From assembly GCA_036365145.1 (NCBI GenBank), contig JAEOAD010000012.1, positions 41,732,501 to 41,796,500 on the forward strand: DNA of 64,000 nucleotides, given 5' to 3'. Shown here piece by piece: positions 51,101-60,100 of this stretch. Position 1 is the stretch's first letter. Each line of letters begins with the position of its first letter. The notes beneath the pieces were generated by a model. It had not been told where the DNA came from, searched no databases, and saw nothing but the letters and a program-made list of their open reading frames with translations. The position numbers and the translations under genes are program-made. This DNA is from Orientallactaga sibirica (taxonomy: Eukaryota; Chordata; Mammalia; Rodentia; Dipodidae).

Positions 51101-54100
51101 GTGTGTTGAATCGTGGGGGAAATAGGGCTCAGTTTCTTAGGTGCTTGGTGGAAACTGGGATATAAAGAAATTGAATCGGGTTAGGCACACATGTGCGTGT
51201 GCATGTGCGCACACACAGTAGTACTGTGTAGTACTTAGTACTTAGTGCATTTTATATGTGCTTAGCTTTCTGAATTCATAAATTGACAAATAGGCAAAAT
51301 TCTTGTCTTCAAGGAGCTTCCAGACAGTAATTAAGAAAGGAACATATATGTGGTTTGACTCAGGTGTCCCCCATAAACTTAGGTGTTCTGAATGCTAGGT
51401 CCCAGCTGATGTAGATTTGGGAATTATCACCTCCAGGAGGCAGTGTGTTGTTGGAGGTGAGTTGTGTGTATTATAGCCAGTTTCCCCTTGGCAGTGTTGG
51501 GCACATTCTCCTGTTAATATTGTCCATCTGATGCTGGCCAGGAGATGATGTCCACCCTCTGCTCATGCCATTGTTTTCCCCTGCCATTGTGGAGCTTCTC
51601 CTTGAGTCTGTAAGCCAAAATACCGCACCCCCCCCCCCACAAAAAAAGAAAGGAACATATGTGATGTGTAGCAGTAAGTACTAAATGGAAAAATAAGGGA
51701 AGGAAGAGGGTTAGGAAGTTTGTATGGTGTTGCACCCACAAAACCTTCCTCTGAATCAAAATTTCCAGTGATTCCAGTACTGTTCACCATAGTACACCCA
51801 AGTCTTGACCCTTGTAGACATCCCAGTCACTCCCAAAGTAATTTCTTCACTTGACTTTTAAGACACCAAAGTCTCATGTCCTTTCTTCCTCCAGCTCTTT
51901 TCATAGTGCCTTTGCTGTTTCTCCAAAATTTTCCTGCTTGTAAACAAAAGTGGCTTCCTTCTCCTTTTTTTTGTTTTCTTTTTTTAAAAAAATATATTTT
52001 ATTTAAGAGAAAGAAAGAGGCAGAGAGAGAGAAAGATAGGGAGAGAATGGGCATGCCAGGGTTTCCAGCCACTGCAAACAAACTCCAGATGCATGCACCC
52101 CCTTGTGCATTTGGCTTATGTGGGTCCTGGAGAATCAAACCGGGATCCTTTGGCTTTGCAGGCAAACACCTTAACCGCTAAGCCATCTTTCCAGCCCTTG
52201 TTTTTTGACGTAGGGTCTTGTTCTAGCTCAGGCTGGCCTGGAATTCACTGTGTAGTGTTAGGCCGACCTCAAACTCACAGTGATCTCGCTACCTTTGCCT
52301 CCCAAGTGCTGACACTAAAGGCATGCTTCAGTATGCCTGGCTGGCTTCTTTTTTGACTGTACTACGTTATAGTTTTATCTGGTTTCCTAAGCCCTAGTTT
52401 CATGTAGTATCATACCACACATGTTAGTGACCCTAAGTTTACTCTATATCTTCTCTCTCTCCCCTGATCTTCAGCCCTCTTATCTACATGTTAATTTGTG
52501 GACGGCTAATGGACATCTCATAGTTACTGTCTGTTACTGCATTCCTAAATGATACCTTCCAAACTTGTTTCTCTCCTAGGGGTTTCCACATTATTAGTAA
52601 AACAGCATTTTTATTTCTCTAGCTGCTCATCCTAAAAGCCATGGAGTTATCCTTGCCTCCCTTGTCTCACATTGGGACATTAGTTAAACCTTCAAAATAC
52701 ATGCAGAAATTCTGATCTCTTTTCCAACTCATTCCACTGCCCACCCCAAATAACTCCATTCTAGCCATGTGGTTCTTTGTTCTTCAAACATTCAAAGGCC
52801 CTGAACAGAAACAAGTCTCAGCTTTGCAGTTCTCTGTTTCAAATGCCCTTCATCAAGAGTAACATGGGAAGCCTGGTGTGGTGGTGCACACACCTTTAAT
52901 CCCAGCTCTTGGGAGGCAGAGGTAGGAGGATCACCATGAGTTTGAGGCCACCCTGAGACTACATAGGGAATTCCAGGTCAGCCTGAGCTAGAGTGGGACC
53001 CTATCTCGAAAAAAACAAACAAACAAACAAACAAACAAACAAACAAACAAACAAACAAACAAACAAAAGTTCCATGGCACACAGCCCCAATTTCTTCAAG
53101 TCTCTGTACAGATTTTACCCATTCAACTGCTAGTTCCCCAGGTCAAACAGCCATTGTCTCTCACCTGGACTTTCGCAGTTGCCTCAAATGGCTCGTCTCA
53201 TTTAGTACATGTTTTCCCCAGACAGCAGCCAAAATGTGATGTTAAACCATAATTCAGATAATGTCTTTCTCAAAATCCTCTGTTGGCTTTACATTCACTG
53301 GGACTACAGAGTGAATTGCAAGTCAGCCTGAGCTAGAGTGAGACCCTACCTACTTTGAAAAAACAAAACAAATCAAATGTATTTTAACAGAAAAGTAGAA
53401 TATTGTTCTATTGTTTTATTTTATTTATTATGAGAGAGAGAGAGAGAGAGAGAAAGGGCAATGTCAGGGCCTCTAGTCACTGCAAATGAACTTCAGATGC
53501 ATGTGCCACCTTGTACATCTAGCTTTATGTGGTACTGGGGATTTGAACCTGGGTTTTTAGGCTTTGCAGGCAAGAACTGATAACCACTGAGATACCGCTC
53601 CAGCTTATGTTCTAGAATATACAATCTAAGATCACATTATTTATTATTAGATTCTACTCTGTTATAAAATACTTTCCCATTTCTTTGGAAAGAGTTTTGA
53701 GAAAAATTTCAAATTATTTGGTTTAATGGGGATAGTAATTATAGCTTCATAATAGATTTAATTATAGAGTGAATTGATCATTTTGATTTTGTGTCTGCCC
53801 GGCTTCCTGAGGAATTCAAATAAATTTTTTATTTGTAATCTCTCATAACCAGATACACTTAGTAGGCATGAGTTGAGTTCTTGGTAGCATATTGAATGCA
53901 TTTATGGTAATGTTTCCATTTCTGTTATTAATGTCAGAATGTCATTTTTAACATACAAATTTTAATGTTTATAATATCCAAACTAAATGATGCATATATG
54001 AAAATAAGGAAATACTTTGTTATAGAAAATGATTATGGAACATGACAAAGGGGTCAATAGTACTGATAGTAAGTGAGGAAATGGTGAATGAAACAGCTCT

Positions 54101-57100
54101 TTGATTTATGGCTGATTGGATGGTGGCCTTTTAAAAGAAAATGCTTAATCCCAGTACTCGGGAGGCAGAGGTAGGAGGATCACCATGAGTTCGAGGCTAC
54201 CCTGAGAATACAGAGTGAATTCCAGGTCAGCCTGGGCTACAGTGAAACCCTACCTTGAAAACCAAAAAAAGAAAAAAAGAAAAAAGAAACTGCTAAGTAA
54301 TATGGATTATTAGTGTTGCTTTCATTTTGCTGTGTTTCCCACTATGCATTTAAAAGGTACTTACACTTCTTTAAAATTGAAAACTATTTTAAAGTTTGCC
54401 AATGAGGAAGTAGACTGGTTTTTGAAAAATGTTCCAAAATATGATTTTACTACTATTATATTTTTAATATTTTTATTTGCAAGGAGAGAGAATGATAATT
54501 GGTACACCAGGGCCTCTTGCTGCTACAAATGGAACCCTGGACACATGTGCTACTTTGTGCATATAGCTTTATGTGGATAATGGGGAATTGAACCCAGGCC
54601 ATCAGGCTTTGCAAGTCAGTGCCTTAACTGCTGAGCCATTTCTTCATTTTCCGTATTTTATACGGAATTTGATGAATTCCACCCCCCCATTAAGTATAGC
54701 TTGGTATAAAGTAAAATTAGGGGCTGGGGAGATGGCTCAGTGATTAAAGGTTGCTCAAGCATGATGACCCAGGTTTGATTCTCCAGTGCCTATGTGGAGC
54801 CAGATTCACAAAGTGGTGCATGCATCTGGAGTTTGTTTTGCAGTAGCAGGAGGACCTGGCACACTCATTCATGTTTTCTCTCTCTTTTTCCCCTCAAATA
54901 AGTAAATATTTAAAAAGTAAAATGAATAACAAGAAATTCTTTATTGTGAAGTATGAGTTCTTGAAAAAAATGTGTTTTTTGAAAGTTTTCAAGGATCTAA
55001 CACTTTTCCTCTTTAGAAAAAGATGTTAACAGAACAGATCGAACAAACAAATTTTATGAAGGCCAAGATAACCCAGGACTGATTTTGCTTCATGATATTT
55101 TGATGACCTACTGTATGTATGATTTTGATTTAGGTAAGTTCTTCTCTAAAATTGTAAGTTAACAAAGACTTTTATTTTTATTTATTAGCCTGTTAGAATG
55201 ATTGACAGGGTATGTTTCACAAACCCACAAAGCTATATAAGATACCTAAGTTGCTGCAACTAAGCACATAGGGACTATTGGATATTTTGAGAGAATTATA
55301 GTGACCTCTGCAGGGCACTGCTGTATTAGCTGAAGTTGTTAAGGGAGTTAGCCTTAGATTGCAGCATTCCTTTTGATGAAGTCTTGTTTTTGCAAAGCTG
55401 AGTGGTTGGCCTTGGTGGTGATAAGCAAGTGCTGGGTGAAAACAGATGAGGAACTGGAAATGAAGATGGTGGTGTCCACTTGAGTTTCCAGGTTTGAGAA
55501 GTGGTATAATGTCCACTAGGTGCTGAGTTCATTGTACAAAAACACAGACTGAGTATCTCTTACCTGAAACGTTTTGAACCAGAGTTGTTTCCAGTTTTTT
55601 TGGAACCAAAGAGTTCCAATTCGTTGCTCTTTGGATTTTGGAATATTTACATAAATTTTACAGTTGAACATGCCTAATCTGAAATCTGAGATGCACCAAA
55701 ACTTGAAACTTTCTGAGCTATTTGTATTTAATAAGCTCTTATTTGCTGGAAAACTATGTAATGATGGAGTTGTTCATTATTTCTTAGACATTAGTTGTGC
55801 CTGGGAAAATCACTGATGTTAACAGTGCCTCTAAGAAAGTTAAGAACCATTGTTTATGCTTTTTCCATTGTGAAGAAAAGTTATGATTTGAGATCTCAGA
55901 TAAGTAGTGAATATTATTTTGTGAGGAATGTAGAATGTCTTTTTTTTTTTCTTTCCCCGTTAAGTGTTTCTACCAAAGATGAGTTGTTTGGGTTAGGCCA
56001 TAGCTAGTTGATGAGGGAGCCCTGGCAATCTTCCTGTCTCTGTTCTCTTGGCTGTGGTTATAGTCTGTGTACCCTTGCTTGACTTTTTACATGGGTGCTG
56101 GGGATTGAACTCAGGTCCTTACGATTGTGCAGCACTCTTAACTGCTGTGCCATCTCCCCAGGTCCTTATATATAGGAAAGGGATGTTAGGGGCTAGAAAA
56201 CCTAGGAAACCAGTATTTTAAGGGACAAGAGAGCTGGAGCAACAAATCCCCCAAGCATCAGACTTTAAATAGATAGAAGAAATATTTATATGCTGGAGAG
56301 ATGGCTTAGTGATTAAGGCACTTGCCTGTGAAACCTAAGTACTCAGGTTCAACTCTGCAGAACCCACTAAACTATGCACAAGATCACACATGCACACAAG
56401 CTCTTATTTGCAAACACACACGTCTGGAGTTCTATTGCAATGGGTAGAGGCCCTGGTGCACCAGTTCTCTCCCTCCCGCTCTCTGTCTTTCTCACTCTCA
56501 TAAAAAAAAAAAAAAAAAAAAAAAAAAGAAATGTTTATAAGGAAAAGTTTGAGTTACCTCATGTGAATGGCTCCCAACTTAGAGAATAACAGAATTAGGT
56601 GCTTTCAGATCACTTCGGTAGACTTCTGGATGTCTGTTGGAGCAAATGATTACTCAGTACAGTCAAGCCCATCACATCCATCAAGTTTATATTTACGTAA
56701 GTTACCTTGATATTCTATATATAGGTTACAGGAAAATGGAAGCTTGTTGTGGATCTCAAGATAGCAATTTCTCTCTCTCTCTCTTTTTTTAATGTAGGGT
56801 CTTGTTATAGCCCAGGTTGACCTGGAATTTACTATGTCGTCTCAGGCTGGCCTTGAACTCACAGCTTGAACTCCTACCTTGGCCTCTTGAGTGCTGTGAT
56901 TAAAGGCGTATGCCACCACACCCGGTAGCAGTTTCTTTAGTGACACTACGTTGAAAAATCTCAGTTTTCTTTACAATGTAAAAATGTAGGCAGTCTTGTC
57001 TGTCATCTGTAGTAAGCTTCAGATTGGATCATTAAAAGCATATTGGTAGAATTATTTTCAGGTTATAGAGTGCTGGCTTACTTGATTGGAGTATAATTTT

Positions 57101-60100
57101 TTTTTTTTGTTTTGTTTTGTTTTGTTTTTCGAGGTAGGGTCTCACTCCGGCCCAGGCTGACCTGGAATTAACTATGTAGTCTCAGGGTGGCCTTGAACTC
57201 ATGGCAATCCTCCTACCTCTGCCTCCCGAGTGCTGGGATTAAAGGCGTGCGCCACCACGCCCGGCTGGAGTATAATTTTAATTGTAATAGCCTTTTGAAG
57301 AAGTAGAGAAGCTATCCCCATTTTATGAATAAAGGTATATTGTTTTTTGGTTTTTCAAGGTAAGGTCTTGCTTTAGTAAAGGCTGACCTTTACTATGTAG
57401 TCTCAGGGTGGCCTCGAACTCACAGCGATCCTCCTACCTCTGCCTCCAGAGTGCTGGGATTTAAGGCATGCACCACCATGTCTGGCTGTTGGCTGACATT
57501 TTGACATCTATATTTTCTATACCCATTCATTGCATTTTAATTACATAACTACTGTAGAGAGTAGGACCATTGTCCTTGAGAACAGCAGGCATTGATCCAT
57601 GCTCTCTGGTAATAATTATGAGACAGAACTTCACATACAGCCATGTATTGTAATGTGAGTACATTTTAAGAAATGAGTCAACTTGTCCTCTCTATTGCCA
57701 GACAGTTCAGGCAATTCATTTATCTTAGACATAGTCCAGGTTTCCACTAATAACTGGATCCTATGAGAAACTGAGATAGTTTTTTTTTTCTTTTGGTTTT
57801 TCGAGGTAGGGTCTCTCTCTGGTCCAAGATGACCTAGAATTAGCTATGTAATCTCAGGGTGTCCTCGAACTCATGGCAATCCTCCTACCTCTGCCTCCCG
57901 AATGCTGGGATTAAAGGCGTGTGCCACCACGCCCGGCTGAGATAGTTTTTATACAAGCAATGGACCATATCTTCTTACCCTTAACTAGAGCAACCTGGAC
58001 AATAAATTTACTGTCTTATAGGTGATCCCATCATTCTGACTTGGTTGGCTTCTTAGCCTGCAGATGATGTACAGAAATGTATAGCTGGTTAAATTCAGTT
58101 GTGTTAATAAGGAAATAAAGATCACAATCAGACAGAGAAAGAAGGTTAATTTTACTTAATAAATATGGATTCTGTGCTTCAGGTCGTGTCTATAGGAGAA
58201 TGCCCACTACTTTTTTTTTTTGTTGTTGTTTTGTTTTTCGAGGTAGTGTTTCACTCTAGCCCAGGAATTCACTATGGAGTCTCAGGGTGTCCTTGAGCTC
58301 CCAGCAATCCTTCTACCTCTGCCTCCCGAGTGCTCAATTAAAGGCATGGGTCACCATGCCTGGCCCTTTTTGTGTTTTTAAACTGGGTATGCTCATAAAG
58401 ATGACCCTGAACTGTCAATAGCAATCTAAATTATACTAAAAATACTGTAGTGAGGGGCTGGAGAGATGGCTTAGCAGTTAAGTGCTTCTCTGTGAAGTGT
58501 AAGGTTCCCGGTTCAAGGCTTGATTCCCCAGTACCCACGTAAGCCAGATGCACAAGGTGGCGTATGCATCTGGAGTTCATTTGCAGTGGCCAGAGGCCCT
58601 GGTGCACCCATTCTCTCTCTCTCCCTTTCTCTGACTCTAATAATTAAGTATATAAAAATTCTTTTTTAAAGTACTATAGTGAGAAGGCACTAAAGTGTCA
58701 AATGTTTGTTTTTTATTTTTTTTTTAAGAGTGAGAGAGAGAATTTGTGTTCCAGGGTCTCTAGCCACTGCAGTTGAATTCCAGAAGTGTGTGTTGCCTTG
58801 TGTGTCTGGCTTATGTGGGTTCTGAAGAGTCAAACCTAGGTTCTTAGGCTTTGCAGGCAAGTGCCTTAACTGTTAAGCCATCTCTCCAGCCCTTCAAATG
58901 TTTTTTTAAAATGATTTCTAACCCCTAAGATTTTTAAAAATTTGATATTTCAAGGATAAGTTCAGTTACCTAAAAAATTGACCTGTATATAGATGAAATT
59001 TTTCTTTTTAGTGTAAGAAAATATACCCTAAGATAAGGAGTTCATTCCTCATACCTTTCCACTGAAACAAATTTGCTATAAAAACAATTTAGAGAAGCAC
59101 TCAGAATTTGCTGTCCCACTGATTAAGAAGTGCGTCCATCAGCAGTAGTGCAGAATGAGTGCCACTGAGTGCTAACAAGCTTTAACCATTGTTAATTTAA
59201 AGAAATTTGTACATTAACTCTATCTCCATACCTCATACCCATGTATAAAATGGATTAGTTAAGGGCTACCAGAAGATAAAAGTTGACTGAACATGTGCTT
59301 TAGCTCAGACTTACAGAAGAGGCATAAAGTGTCTCATAGAAAAACTGAAGATTTAAAGAATTAAATTAGCTTGTTAGAAATACTTATTTTTCAGGTTCCA
59401 GGTTACAGCCCATCATGGCAGGAAAGGCATGAGGGCAGGAGTTTGAGGTAGCTTGAATGCTGATTCTCAAAGAGGTCTCTTTATACAGTCCTGAACACTG
59501 GTCCATAGAATGGTGTCCTCTAGTTAAAGTGGGTCTTCACACCTCAGTTCACCCAATCAAGATAATCCCTCAGGTGATTCTAGATCCTGTCAAGCTGACC
59601 ACCATTATAAACCATCACAGTCTTCCTTCCAACGTAGTTATTCTTTTCTTAAAATGCTGGGTTATTTTAAGGGCTGGAGAGATGGCTTAGCGGTTAAGGT
59701 GCCTGCCTGCTAAGCCTAAGAATTCCCGTTTGATTCTCCAGATCCCACGTTTAGCCAGAGTGCATTCACAATGGCTGAGAGGCTGCTGGTGAGCCCATTC
59801 TCTATTTCTCTTTCTTTCTCTCTCTCTCTCTGACTTTCTATCTCAAAAAAAAATTTTTTTTTTCTGGGTTACTTTAAAAACCATCTGCATGAAGTTGTAG
59901 AAAATTTTACATTTAAATATTGCAGCACATGCCATTTTTCTAGTTTTTATTTCTAAATATTTAGATAATTCTGTTGCCTAGAACTGTAATAATTGGTAAC
60001 CTTCCATAGGAATCCAGGTATCCTCTTATGCTGGTAGGAGTAGACTTATATTTTCTAACATGGTAGAGTTTAGAGATAATAAAGTAAAAACTACATGAGT

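Larger units (their letters stand above)
49441..55016 (+). other. TBC1D15: TBC1D15 intron 11
   Basis: 5.6 kb. Repeats cluster from 50155 to 54915. 49441-50150 and 50510-51330 are mostly unique; 53610-54140 is unique AT-rich sequence. Confidence 0.9.
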
